In this document: in pieces, positions 29,805 to 38,134 of the stretch
Position numbering within the stretch: position 1 is the first letter of the stretch
Layout: every line of letters begins with the position of its first letter
Source of the DNA: Devosia sp. LC5
Lineage (GTDB): Bacteria > Pseudomonadota > Alphaproteobacteria > Rhizobiales > Devosiaceae
Length of the DNA: 64,000 bases
NCBI RefSeq assembly: GCF_000735585.1
Contig: NZ_JNNO01000023.1
Coordinates: 124,001-188,000 of the forward strand
Reading direction: 5' to 3'
Made by a program: the position numbers and the translations under genes
Notes under the pieces: model-generated
Told to the model about the DNA's origin: nothing
What the model saw: the letters and a program-made list of their open reading frames with translations, nothing else
The model's database searches: none

Positions 29805-30929
29805 ATGCCACAGCTTTTCTCGCCTGCCACCCTGCGCGGCGTTACCCTGCGCAACCGCACCGTCGTTGCACCCATGTGCCAATATTCGGCCAAGGACGGC
29901 TTCGCCACCGACTGGCATCTGGTGCATCTGGGGCGCTTTGCCATTGGCGGGTTCGGGCTGGTGATCCTGGAAGCGACCGGAATCGTGCCGGAAGGCCGCA
30001 TCTCCTATGCCGATCTGGGCCTGTGGAAGGATGAGCATATCCCGGCCCTTGCCCGCATCGTGCAATTCATCCAGAGCCAGGGCGCTGCCGCCGGCATTCA
30101 GCTGGCCCATGCCGGCCGCAAGGCCTCGACGCCTGTGCCATGGCGCGACGGCTTTGACGAAACCGAGGCGGAAAAGCATGCGCTCGGCTTCGAAAGCTGG
30201 ACCCCGGTCGGGCCGAGCCCGGTCATCCATGCCGAAAACCGCAATTTCACCAAGCCGGCCGAGTTGGACGAAGCAGGCATAGCCAATATCATCGAGGCCT
30301 TCACGGCGGCGGCGGTGCGCGCCAATCAGGCCGGGTTCGACACGGTCGAAATCCACGCCGCCCATGGCTATCTGCTCAATCAATTCCTCTCCCCGCTCGC
30401 CAACAAGCGCACCGACCGCTATGGCGGCAGCCGGGAAAACCGCATGCGGCTGGTGCTGGAAGTGACCGAGGCGGTGCGCGCCGTCTGGCCCATGGACAAG
30501 CCCCTGCTGGTGCGCCTGTCGGTCAGCGATCATCACCCCGATGGATGGCAGACCGAGGATAGCGTCGTGCTGGCGCGCGAACTCAAGGCGCTCGGCGTCG
30601 ACGCCATCGATTGTTCGAGCGGCGGCTTTGATGGCGCCTCGATCAAGACCGGCCCGGCCTATCAGGTGCCGCTGGCCAAGGCACTACGCGACGGCGCCGA
30701 TATTCCCGTCATGGCCGTGGGCCTGCTCGGTGGCGACCCCAAGGCCGACGATGCGCTGGTCGCCAAGGGCGACACCGACTTCATCGCCCTGGCGCGTGGC
30801 GCACTCGACGATCCCAATTGGCCCCAGCATGCCCGGCTAGCGCTTGGCATGACCGATTACGATCTCTGGCCGAACCAGACCAAGCGCGTGAAGGAATGGC
30901 AGCGCGTGATGAGCGCTATTGCCGAATAG
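29805..30929 (+). CDS. NADH:flavin oxidoreductase, old yellow enzyme family (YqjM/NamA-like)
   Basis: A 374-residue FMN TIM-barrel ene-reductase of the thermophilic-like YqjM subgroup. Marks: APMCQYSA with the redox-tuning Cys near residue 26, QLAHAGRKAS, EIHAAHGYLLNQFLSP and DRYGGSRENRMRLVLEV, then a C-terminal FIALARGALDDPNWP with the FMN-phosphate loop. It reduces activated C=C bonds with NAD(P)H. I chose the ATG at 29805 because MPQLFSPATLRGVTLRNR is the expected start; the ribosome site is weak. Confidence 0.9.
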   Translation: MPQLFSPATLRGVTLRNRTVVAPMCQYSAKDGFATDWHLVHLGRFAIGGFGLVILEATGIVPEGRISYADLGLWKDEHIPALARIVQFIQSQGAAAGIQLAHAGRKASTPVPWRDGFDETEAEKHALGFESWTPVGPSPVIHAENRNFTKPAELDEAGIANIIEAFTAAAVRANQAGFDTVEIHAAHGYLLNQFLSPLANKRTDRYGGSRENRMRLVLEVTEAVRAVWPMDKPLLVRLSVSDHHPDGWQTEDSVVLARELKALGVDAIDCSSGGFDGASIKTGPAYQVPLAKALRDGADIPVMAVGLLGGDPKADDALVAKGDTDFIALARGALDDPNWPQHARLALGMTDYDLWPNQTKRVKEWQRVMSAIAE

Positions 30930-31026
30930 CAACGCGGCCAACCTAAATTCGCCGTTTTTACCCCGCTCCCTTGGCGGGCGTGGGGATAATCACCAGATGC
31001 ATGGTGAGACACGGGAGAAGTGCCGG

Positions 31027-31461
31027 ATGGATACCAAGGCTGCGATCATTGCTTTGCTCAGCGTTTGGGGCGTTGGTGCGGCCACTTTGCCCGCCGCAGG
31101 TCAGGATGCCCAGGACGTCGAAGACGCCACCGACGACGCCGGGGAAACCGCGAACCCGCTGCTCAACAAGGTGTGGGTCCGCACCGATGATGATCCCTCG
31201 CGCCCCGGCCCGATGCAGATTTTCCTCGAGGACGGCACGTTGGTTTCCGACAGCTGCTGGGAAACCTATCGCCTGTCCAAGTGGCAGCAGGTATCCGACA
31301 CCGCGATCAGCTGGGACGAGGACGGCATGACCATCAATGCCGATATCTCAAGCATCAGCGCCACCGAATTGGTGCTCAGCCTCAAGCTGGGCAGCGATGT
31401 GCAGGAACAGCACTTCGCGCTGGCGAGCGTGCCCTATGTCTGCCCGGACGTAGTGAAATAG
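31027..31461 (+). CDS. Exported hypothetical protein
   Basis: A 144-residue protein with a signal peptide at about 1-26 (hydrophobic core AAIIALLSVWGVGAATLP), then an acidic linker and a compact domain with two Cys (about 82 and 140) that could form a disulfide. Phrases such as LLNKVWVRTDDDPSRPGPMQIFLEDG and SDSCWETYRLSKW resemble a small periplasmic lipocalin-like/META-like family, but I do not recognise it with certainty. GGGAGAAG precedes the ATG. An ATG ten codons upstream is possible. It faces kup tail to tail, ten bases apart. Confidence 0.65.
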   Translation: MDTKAAIIALLSVWGVGAATLPAAGQDAQDVEDATDDAGETANPLLNKVWVRTDDDPSRPGPMQIFLEDGTLVSDSCWETYRLSKWQQVSDTAISWDEDGMTINADISSISATELVLSLKLGSDVQEQHFALASVPYVCPDVVK

Positions 31462-31470
31462 CCAGCAGCG

Positions 31471-33396
31471 CTACAGCACGACCTGTGTGCCGATTTCCAC
31501 GACGCGGCCGGTGGGGATATGGAAATATTCCGTCGCGTCGCTGGCATTGCGGGCCAGCCGCGTAAACAGCCTATCCTGCAAATTGCGGACCAGGCCGCTC
31601 TTGGGCCCCGGTTTCAGTGAGCGGCGCGACAGGAAGAAGGAGGTCGACATGATATCGAACTTCCAGCCCAGCTTGCGGCCTAGCGCCAGCGCCTTGGGAA
31701 TATTGGGCGTTTCCATATAGCCAAAGGTGACGACCACACGGCTGAACAACTCGTTATAGGCGTCGATGGTCACCTTCTCATCGTCAGGCACCCGCGGCGA
31801 AGCCGAAGTGCGCACGGTGAGGATGACATTCTGCTCGTGCAGCACCTTGTAGTGTTTGAGGCTGTGCAGCAGTGCCGTCGGTGCACCTTCGATATCGCTG
31901 GTGAGGAAGACCGCAGTGCCCGGCACCGTAGTCGGCTTTTTCTTGGACAGATTGTCGACCAGGAATTCCAGCGGCACCTCGTCGCGGCGGGTCTTTTCCG
32001 ACAGACGCCGGCGCCCCGCCATCCAGCTCCACATGACGATGGCGACCATGACAGCAACCACCGCAGGCACCCAGCCGCCCTGGAACAGCTTTGACGCATT
32101 GGCGGCAAAGAATGCGCCATCGAGAATGGCGAAGAACACGCCAAAGGCGATGACAGCCAGCGGATGCCACTTCCAGTTGCGCCACATGACGACCACGAGC
32201 AGCATGAGCGTGACAACCATCACGCCAGACACCGCAATGCCATAGGCATGCGACAGGGCGGCCGAGCTGCGGAATGACACCACCAGCAACAGCACGCCGA
32301 TCATCAGCATGGAGTTGATCTGCGGCATGTAGACCTGGCCGCTCTGGGTTTCGGAGGTGTGCTCCACCACCATGCGCGGCAGCATGTTGAGCGCGATAGC
32401 CTGCTGGGCGAGGCTGAACATGCCCGAAATCACCGCCTGGCTGGCAATGATGGTGGCAGCGGTGGCCAGCCCCACAAAGGGCACCAGCGCCCATTCGGGC
32501 TGCATTTCGAAGAATGGGCTTTCCACGTTTTCGACGCCCACCCGGAGCACGAAAGCCCCCTGCCCGAAGTAATTCAGCAGCAGGCACGGAAACACCATGC
32601 CGAACCAGGCCATGACGATAGGCTTGCGGCCGAAATGGCCCAGGTCGACATAAAGCGCCTCGGCGCCGGTGACAGCCAGGAAGATCGCGCCCACCACGAC
32701 AAAGGAAATGCCGATATGTGTAGCGAGGAATTCCACCCCGAGCAGCGGATTGAGCGCCCAAAGCACTACTGGATGGCCAACGATATGGACCAGGCCCGAA
32801 ATGCCCAGGGTCAGGAACCAAAGTGCCGTTATCGGGCCAAAGACGATAGATACCTTGGCCGTGCCGAAACGCTGGACCGTAAAGATGCCGATGATGATGA
32901 CAATGGTGATCGGCACCACAAAACGGCTTAGATCCGGCGCCACCACCTCCAGGCCCTCCACGGCCGAGAGTACAGACATTGCGGGCGTGATAATGGCGTC
33001 GCCAAAGAACAGCGCCGCGCCGACCACACCCAGCCCCGTGATCCAGGCCGGCGGATTGGTGAACGTCTTGCGCGCCAGGGCAACCAGTGAAAGCGTGCCG
33101 CCTTCCCCATTATTGTCGGCTCGCGTGACGAAGAAAATGTACTTGACCGCAACAGTCAGCGTCAGCGCCCAGACGATCAGCGACAGCAGGCCCAAAATCT
33201 CCACATTGCTTGACGCAGCGCCCGGGCGGGCATGCATGGCTTCGCGAAAAGCATAGATCGGGCTCGTGCCGATATCCCCATACACCACGCCAAGCGCCCC
33301 CAGAATGAGGACGGGCAAGTGTTTATCGGGGTGGGAATGTACGGCGCCGCTCGCATCGATTCCGGCAATATCGCCGGCAGCGTTCGTCTGCGTCAT
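31471..33396 (-). CDS. kup: Potassium uptake protein Kup
   Basis: A 641-residue KUP/HAK/KT transporter. The family signature LGALGVVYGDIGTSPIYAFREA is at about 20-41, with twelve hydrophobic segments to about residue 460 and a cytoplasmic C-terminal domain. It imports K+ by proton symport at low affinity, complementing Kdp. The ATG at 33394-33396 is chosen because the conserved part begins shortly after and AAGG precedes it; the frame is open further upstream but without signal. Confidence 0.95.
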   Translation of the reverse strand: MTQTNAAGDIAGIDASGAVHSHPDKHLPVLILGALGVVYGDIGTSPIYAFREAMHARPGAASSNVEILGLLSLIVWALTLTVAVKYIFFVTRADNNGEGGTLSLVALARKTFTNPPAWITGLGVVGAALFFGDAIITPAMSVLSAVEGLEVVAPDLSRFVVPITIVIIIGIFTVQRFGTAKVSIVFGPITALWFLTLGISGLVHIVGHPVVLWALNPLLGVEFLATHIGISFVVVGAIFLAVTGAEALYVDLGHFGRKPIVMAWFGMVFPCLLLNYFGQGAFVLRVGVENVESPFFEMQPEWALVPFVGLATAATIIASQAVISGMFSLAQQAIALNMLPRMVVEHTSETQSGQVYMPQINSMLMIGVLLLVVSFRSSAALSHAYGIAVSGVMVVTLMLLVVVMWRNWKWHPLAVIAFGVFFAILDGAFFAANASKLFQGGWVPAVVAVMVAIVMWSWMAGRRRLSEKTRRDEVPLEFLVDNLSKKKPTTVPGTAVFLTSDIEGAPTALLHSLKHYKVLHEQNVILTVRTSASPRVPDDEKVTIDAYNELFSRVVVTFGYMETPNIPKALALGRKLGWKFDIMSTSFFLSRRSLKPGPKSGLVRNLQDRLFTRLARNASDATEYFHIPTGRVVEIGTQVVL

Positions 33397-33488
33397 GAAC
33401 CTTGTGCTCTCTTGATCAGGGCGGGCGCCGCTATACACCCGCCGCCAGTCACACACAACACCATGTCGCCACATTGGGTTCAATGCAA

Positions 33489-33518
33489 CAGGGGCCGTCC
33501 CTTCTGGAACGGCCCCTG
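33489..33518 (-). terminator. Terminator hairpin after the FMN reductase gene
   Basis: A perfect 10-bp stem CAGGGGCCGT/ACGGCCCCTG with a 10-base loop lies 35 bases after the stop of the FMN reductase. Only a weak T-rich stretch (TTGCATTG) follows on the minus strand. Confidence 0.6.
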
Positions 33519-33552
33519 CTGGCAAACGAAGGCTTGGAGGTCTTCGTAAGAC

Positions 33553-34158
33553 TTATTCGGCGGCCTGGGCGACCGCAGCGTCTTGGTCACGCGCTGCCTT
33601 GGTTGCCTTGGTCCACCAGGTCAGCTGGTTGAGCATGTCATTGGCGCTCGGCGCGATATTGGCTTCGACATCAGCCAGCGTCTGCTTGCCCATATAGATG
33701 CCGTAGAAATCGGCGCCGCCGATATGGACGGCCGAACGCGCATTGGCCATCTGCAGTTCGACTGCGATCGTGCGGGCATGCTCGATAGCGCGGGCGCCAC
33801 CGACTGAACCGTAACCGACAAAGCCGATCGCCTTCTGATTCCACTCGGTATAGGCCTGATCGAAGGCGTTCTTGAGGGCGCCGGTGATCGAGCGGTTGTA
33901 CTCGGCGGTCACCACGATATAGCCGTCGAATTCACCAATCTTGTTCTGCCAGGCAACAGCGCGCGGGTCCTGAGACGGCGCCCATGCATTCGACGCGGCC
34001 TCGTTGAACAGCGGCAGGTCAAAGGCCTTCAGATCAACGATTTCGACATCGAGTTCCGGGCGCTGTGCAGCAAGATCGGCAATCCACTGTGCTGGCTTGT
34101 CGCCATAGCGGTTGTCGCGGGTGCTGCCGATAATCACTGCAATCTTGAGTTTGGACAT
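33553..34158 (-). CDS. NAD(P)H-dependent FMN reductase
   Basis: A 201-residue flavodoxin-like reductase of the NADPH-dependent FMN reductase family. The FMN-phosphate loop IIGSTRDNRYGDKPAQW (about 9-25) and the flavin-contacting TAEYNRSITGALKNAFDQ (about 85-102) are clear, as is GYGSVGGARA. It supplies reduced FMN or reduces quinone/azo compounds. AGGAGGGCTCC stands directly before the ATG at 34156-34158. Upstream (34239-34254) TGGTG-cggaga-CACCA forms a small inverted repeat that could be an operator. Confidence 0.88.
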   Translation of the reverse strand: MSKLKIAVIIGSTRDNRYGDKPAQWIADLAAQRPELDVEIVDLKAFDLPLFNEAASNAWAPSQDPRAVAWQNKIGEFDGYIVVTAEYNRSITGALKNAFDQAYTEWNQKAIGFVGYGSVGGARAIEHARTIAVELQMANARSAVHIGGADFYGIYMGKQTLADVEANIAPSANDMLNQLTWWTKATKAARDQDAAVAQAAE

Positions 34159-34238
34159 TGGAGCCCTCCTTGGTAACAAATCGTAACTGAGGCGATATAT
34201 GTGCCTTTAACGAAAGCTGGCAAGGAGGCACTATTTAG

Positions 34239-34254
34239 TGGTGCGGAGACACCA
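34239..34254. promoter_or_regulatory. Small inverted repeats upstream of the FMN reductase
   Basis: TGGTG-N6-CACCA lies 81 bases before the reductase start, and GATTAGG-N13-CCTAATC lies at 34306-34332. Either could be a dimeric repressor site. The remaining bases of this 246-base gap show no gene. Confidence 0.3.
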
Positions 34255-34404
34255 ATTGTCCTTAGGAACATTTATGTAAGTATTGGCGAGAGCTGGCTTT
34301 TTTGTGATTAGGACATCGAATCTGCCCTAATCAGGCCGTTCCGTCAGCTTATCCCTGACGCACTGTTCGATCTGCCATGACAGTAGCGCAAGGCTCAGCC
34401 AAGA

Positions 34405-34427
34405 GGGTGCCGGCAACCCGGCACCCC
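34405..34427 (-). terminator. Rho-independent-like terminator of the Bcr/CflA gene
   Basis: GGGTGCCGG-GTTG-CCGGCACCC, a perfect 9-bp stem with a 4-base loop, starts six bases after the stop codon on the minus strand and is followed by TCTTGGCT, a weak T-tract. Confidence 0.7.
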
Positions 34428-34432
34428 CTTGC

Positions 34433-35638
34433 TTATTCGGCTGCTGCGGCCAGCGGCGCGCGCGACCGCTTGATGGTCAGGCGCGTCAGGGCAAAGGCAA
34501 TAACGGCACAGGCCGCGATGCCCAGCACCATGGGGCGCGCCGTGCCATCAAAGAAGCTGCCGACAATGCCCATCACCACCGCAGCTGTCACCAGCTGGAG
34601 CGTCCCCATCAGCGCCGAAGCCGTGCCGGCAATCGTGCCATGCTCTTCGAGCGCCAGCACCGCGGTGGTCGGGATGACCAGGCCCAGGAAGCCGTAGCCG
34701 ACGAACAACAGCGCGGCCAGCACATCGAGCCGATCGACGCCCAGGGCAAAGACCGCCGCCAGGGCCATCATCACGAGGATGAAGCCATTAACCGCCGTGC
34801 GCACCACGGCATTGAGCCCGAAGCGGCGGGTCAGCACGCCGGTCAGCTGCGACACGCCGATAAACGACACCGCATTGATCGAGAACATGATGCTGTATTG
34901 TGTCGGGTTCAGCCCGTAATGGTCGATCAGGATGAAGGATGAATTGGCGAGGTAAGCCATGAAGCTGGCCATTCCGAAGGCGCCGATCATCGACAGGCCC
35001 AGGAAATTGCGGTCGCGCAGCAGCACGCCATAGCCCTTGATCGCGCTGCCCACGCTGCTCTCCAGCCGCGCCGAAGCCGGGCGGGTTTCCTTGAGGAAAA
35101 ACATCACCAGCAGGATGCCGAGCAGGCCAATGCCGGCCACGGCATAAAAGATCACCCGCCAGTCGCCGAACTGCACGATCAGGCTGCCGCCCAACGGCGC
35201 CAGGATGGGCGACACCGAAAAGACCAGCATCAACAGGCTCTGCAATTGCGCCGCGTCCGCGCCGGTATAGCCATCCCGCACGATGGCGCGGGGCAGCGCC
35301 ATGGCGGCACAGGCCCCGATCCCCTGCACGAAACGGGCAACGACCAGCCATTCGATGGAGGGAGCAAGCGCGCAGGCAATGCCGCCGGCGGTGAACAGCG
35401 CCAGGCCGAAATACAGCGGCGGCTTGCGCCCGACCATGTCGCTGACCGGGCCGTAGAACAGCTGGCAGACCGCGATGGCGGCCATGAAGGCCATGAGGCT
35501 GGCCTGCACGCCGGCGGTGTCGGCACCAAGGCTGGCGCCGATGGCCGGCAGCGCCGGCAGATACATATCGATGGCGAAGGGACCGATGGCCGACAGCAAG
35601 CCGAGCACCAGCGCTGCGCGCAGGATGGTTGGGTTCAT
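34433..35638 (-). CDS. Bcr/CflA family multidrug efflux MFS transporter
   Basis: A 401-residue 12-helix MFS protein of the DHA1 group. The N-terminal FAIDMYLPALPAIGASLGAD and the FYGPVSDMVGRKPPLYFGL loop (motif A, between helices 2 and 3) are typical of Bcr/CflA exporters of bicyclomycin, chloramphenicol and similar drugs. I start at the ATG 35636-35638 (GAGGT upstream); the longer open frame covers the promoter. It is divergent from a TetR gene with an operator-like palindrome in the shared 185-base region, a classic regulator/exporter pair. Confidence 0.88.
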   Translation of the reverse strand: MNPTILRAALVLGLLSAIGPFAIDMYLPALPAIGASLGADTAGVQASLMAFMAAIAVCQLFYGPVSDMVGRKPPLYFGLALFTAGGIACALAPSIEWLVVARFVQGIGACAAMALPRAIVRDGYTGADAAQLQSLLMLVFSVSPILAPLGGSLIVQFGDWRVIFYAVAGIGLLGILLVMFFLKETRPASARLESSVGSAIKGYGVLLRDRNFLGLSMIGAFGMASFMAYLANSSFILIDHYGLNPTQYSIMFSINAVSFIGVSQLTGVLTRRFGLNAVVRTAVNGFILVMMALAAVFALGVDRLDVLAALLFVGYGFLGLVIPTTAVLALEEHGTIAGTASALMGTLQLVTAAVVMGIVGSFFDGTARPMVLGIAACAVIAFALTRLTIKRSRAPLAAAAE

Positions 35639-35769
35639 TTGCGAAATACCTCTCGGCCGCTGCCGAAGCAACGGGCCGTACATTGGGAAAAGCTGTTCGG
35701 CGCGGTGGGGAGGCACGGCAGCCGACGACGCGATATTGGACACAAGTGTAAAATCAGTCAAGCACTGGC

Positions 35770-35785
35770 GTCAAATATTTTTGAC
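35770..35785. promoter_or_regulatory. Operator-like palindrome between exporter and TetR gene
   Basis: GTCAAA-TATT-TTTGAC is a 6-bp inverted repeat with a 4-base spacer, 39 bases before the TetR start and within the divergent control region. Its right arm overlaps TTGACA (35781-35786), a consensus -35 for the TetR gene, so binding would block it. Confidence 0.5.
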
Positions 35786-35823
35786 AATGTTGTAAAATTA
35801 GGCATTTCGTGTATGCTCTGCTC

Positions 35824-36471
35824 ATGAGTCAGATCGAGCTGCTGCCCACCGAAAAAGCCTTTCCCCGCGCTGTCGCCAAGCGGCAGGCGATTCTGGATGC
35901 GGCCAAGCGCGCCTTTGTCCGCGATGGTGTCAGCGCGGCCGGCATCGACGCCATTGCAATTGAGGCGGGCGTTTCCCGGCAAACCGTCTACAACCAGATT
36001 GGCGACAAGGATCAGCTCTTCATCGCCGTGGTCGAAGACGTCACCGCCCGCTCCAGCGCCTCGCTGATGCAGGTGCTGCACAGCTTCCCCGACAAGCCCG
36101 ACAATCTCGAACAAGCCCTGACCGATTTCGCCGCCGGTCTCCTGGGCCGCTGCATGTGTGACATCGATGGCCGCGCCCTGGCCTCGCTGATGGAGCGCGA
36201 AGCCCATCGCTGGCCCCACCTGTTCAGTGCCTGGAAGGAATATGGCCCCGGCAAGGACTGGCCGGTCATCGCGGCCCTGTTCGGCAAGCTCGGACAGGAC
36301 GGCTATCTCGACATCGACGACGCCAGCCTGACCGCCCGCCACTTCATGGCATTGATCAACGCGGATTTGCCCAAGGACCAGGGCATGTGCTCCCGCCCTA
36401 CCGAAGCCGCCGTGCACAAGGCAGCAAAGGCCGGTGTGGCGACGTTTCTAAAGGCGTTCGGGAAGCGGTAA
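35824..36471 (+). CDS. TetR/AcrR family transcriptional regulator
   Basis: A 215-residue TetR regulator. The HTH spans GIDAIAIEAGVSRQTVYNQIGDKDQLF (given here in part; about 40-66) and the C-terminal region fits the AcrR-like ligand domain that often accompanies drug exporters. The ATG at 35824 is chosen over one five codons upstream on the basis of the usual start distance to the HTH; neither has a clear ribosome site. Divergent from the Bcr/CflA exporter, which it probably represses. Confidence 0.82.
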   Translation: MSQIELLPTEKAFPRAVAKRQAILDAAKRAFVRDGVSAAGIDAIAIEAGVSRQTVYNQIGDKDQLFIAVVEDVTARSSASLMQVLHSFPDKPDNLEQALTDFAAGLLGRCMCDIDGRALASLMEREAHRWPHLFSAWKEYGPGKDWPVIAALFGKLGQDGYLDIDDASLTARHFMALINADLPKDQGMCSRPTEAAVHKAAKAGVATFLKAFGKR

Positions 36472-36480
36472 TTCTCCCGT

Positions 36481-36573
36481 AGACCTCATCCTGAGCTTGT
36501 CGAAGGACGAGGTCGTGGCAACCAAGCCTCCACTCGCCCGACCTCGTGGTTCGACAGGCTCACCATGAGGTCT
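36481..36573. repeat. Intergenic palindrome, copy 1 of the CTCATCCTGAGC family
   Basis: A 93-bp imperfect inverted repeat: left arm AGACCTCATCCTGAGCTTGT..., right arm ending CACCATGAGGTCT. The same element recurs at 38033-38119 with near-identical arms. This family is common between genes in alphaproteobacteria. It lies between the convergent TetR and pdxJ genes. Confidence 0.9.
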
Positions 36574-36598
36574 TGGCGACGCCGGAGCAAAAACGCCC

Positions 36599-37342
36599 CT
36601 ACCCTTCCAACACGTCCCGATACCGCCGCACCGCCTCAGCAAACCCCATCAGCAGCGCATCGGCCGTCAGCCCATGCCCGATCGAGGCTTCATCCACACC
36701 CTTCACCGCGGCCTGGAACGCCGGCAGGTTTTCCAGCGTCAGATCATGCCCGGCATTGAGCCCCAGCCCGGCTGCATGCGCCGCCGCAGCCGTGTCGGCC
36801 AGCGCCGCCAGCTCCGCCTCGGCCCGCGCCGGATCGTCATAACACCCGCCATAAGGCCCGGTATAAAGCTCGACCCGATCCGCACCCGTGGCTTTTGCCG
36901 CACTGATCCCCTTGGCGCCCGCATCAGGATCACAGAATAGCGAAATCCGGCGGCCCGGCTGCTTGAGCTTTTGCACCACCGAGGTCAGGAAATTGTTGTT
37001 GGCATGGAAATCCCAGCCGTGATCCGACGTCGCCTGCCCCGGATCGTCCGGCACCAGGGTCACCTGCTGCGGATTGACCCGCTCGATCAGGTCGATGAAA
37101 TCCTCGCTCGGATAGCCTTCGATATTGAACTCGGCCCGCGGATATTCATCGCGCAGCAACACCGAAAGATCGAACACATCACTGCGCCTTATATGCCGTT
37201 CGTCCGGCCGCGGATGCACGGTCACGCCGCTGGCGCCCGCATCAAGCACCACGCGGGCCATGCCCACCACGCTCGGCCACGGCAGATCACGCCGATTGCG
37301 AAGCTGGGCGACGGCATTCAGATTTACGGAAAGCAGGGTCAT
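36599..37342 (-). CDS. pdxJ: Pyridoxine 5'-phosphate synthase
   Basis: A 247-residue PdxJ, the usual length. It closes the pyridoxine ring from 3-amino-1-hydroxyacetone phosphate and deoxyxylulose 5-phosphate, the last step of the DXP-dependent vitamin B6 route. Family landmarks: [13 protein letters not shown] at the start, [12 protein letters not shown] with active-site His/Arg, NIEGYPS, and [10 protein letters not shown] near the end. The ATG at 37340-37342 is the standard start. It lies alone between a repeat and the acetolactate synthase small-subunit gene. Confidence 0.95.
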   Translation of the reverse strand: MTLLSVNLNAVAQLRNRRDLPWPSVVGMARVVLDAGASGVTVHPRPDERHIRRSDVFDLSVLLRDEYPRAEFNIEGYPSEDFIDLIERVNPQQVTLVPDDPGQATSDHGWDFHANNNFLTSVVQKLKQPGRRISLFCDPDAGAKGISAAKATGADRVELYTGPYGGCYDDPARAEAELAALADTAAAAHAAGLGLNAGHDLTLENLPAFQAAVKGVDEASIGHGLTADALLMGFAEAVRRYRDVLEG

Positions 37343-37435
37343 GGCAGGGACTCGAAAAACGCTATCCCTGCCATATACCAGACTGGGCGTGCCGCCCAAT
37401 CGAACCTTGTGATGACAGCCATCAATCGCGGCTGC

Positions 37436-37990
37436 CTACATCCCCTGCGGGCCGCGCGAGATCGCCGCCAGCCCGGTGCGCACCACTTCCACCAGCCCAA
37501 GCGGCTGCATCAGGGCGATGAAGCTATCGATCTTGGCCGGCTTGCCGGTGACCTCGAAGACGAAGCTCTCGACCGAGGCATCCACGATCTGCGCCCGGAA
37601 GGCGTCAGCCAGCCGCAGCGTTTCGGCGCGATGATCGCCCGAGCCAGCCACCTTGATCAGCGCCAGTTCGCGCTCCAGTGAAGCGCCTTCGGCGGTCAGG
37701 TCATGCACCTTGTGCACCGGCACGAGGCGCTCAAGTTGCAGCTTGATCTGCGTCAGCGTCTTGGGCGTAGCGATGACGACAACGGTGATGCGACTAAGTC
37801 GCCGCCCATGTTCGGTCTCACTGACGGTCAGGCTTTCGATATTATAGCCGCGCGCCGAAAACAGGCCGACGACTCGAGCGAGAATCCCCGGCTCGTTATC
37901 GACCAGAACCGACAGGGTATGCCGCTCGATCTCCTGGGTTTCCTTGGTCAGGAAATAAGCCGAACCGGTAGGCTGCAAATGTGCGTTCAT
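37436..37990 (-). CDS. ilvN: Acetolactate synthase small (regulatory) subunit
   Basis: A 184-residue small subunit (called IlvN or IlvH). The N-terminal ACT domain, HTLSVLVDNEPGILARVVGL with GYNIESLTV, binds valine for feedback inhibition, and the C-terminal ALS_ss_C domain follows. GAGGAAC precedes the ATG at 37988-37990. It lies downstream of ilvB on the same strand, but 144 bases away with a palindromic repeat in the gap, so the two may be expressed unequally. Confidence 0.93.
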   Translation of the reverse strand: MNAHLQPTGSAYFLTKETQEIERHTLSVLVDNEPGILARVVGLFSARGYNIESLTVSETEHGRRLSRITVVVIATPKTLTQIKLQLERLVPVHKVHDLTAEGASLERELALIKVAGSGDHRAETLRLADAFRAQIVDASVESFVFEVTGKPAKIDSFIALMQPLGLVEVVRTGLAAISRGPQGM

Positions 37991-38032
37991 TTTTTTGTTC
38001 CTCAAGGCTTTGGCTAACGCGAAACTCCCATC

Positions 38033-38119
38033 AGACCTCATCCTGAGCTTGTCGAAGGACGAGGTCGTGGCACCATTTCGGGCACGACCTCGTGGTTCGA
38101 CGGGCTCACCATGAGGTCT
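38033..38119. repeat. Intergenic palindrome, copy 2 of the CTCATCCTGAGC family
   Basis: An 87-bp copy of the element at 36481, with the same arm sequences and a different centre. It sits inside the ilvB/ilvN transcription unit, so it is likely transcribed and folded in the mRNA. Confidence 0.9.
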
Positions 38120-38134
38120 ACTAGGTCATCGGCG

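Noticed and set aside
34159..34404. Missing HxlR or LysR regulator of the FMN reductase
   Set aside because: I looked for a gene in this gap and found none with a plausible start, length or HTH; only small inverted repeats remain.
37991..38041. Upstream start of the acetolactate synthase small subunit
   Set aside because: The frame extends into the palindromic repeat, while the ATG at 37990 has a ribosome site and the usual family start.
36481..38119. Paired palindromes as ends of an insertion sequence
   Set aside because: The DNA between them encodes pdxJ and the acetolactate synthase small subunit, with no transposase and no target-site duplications.
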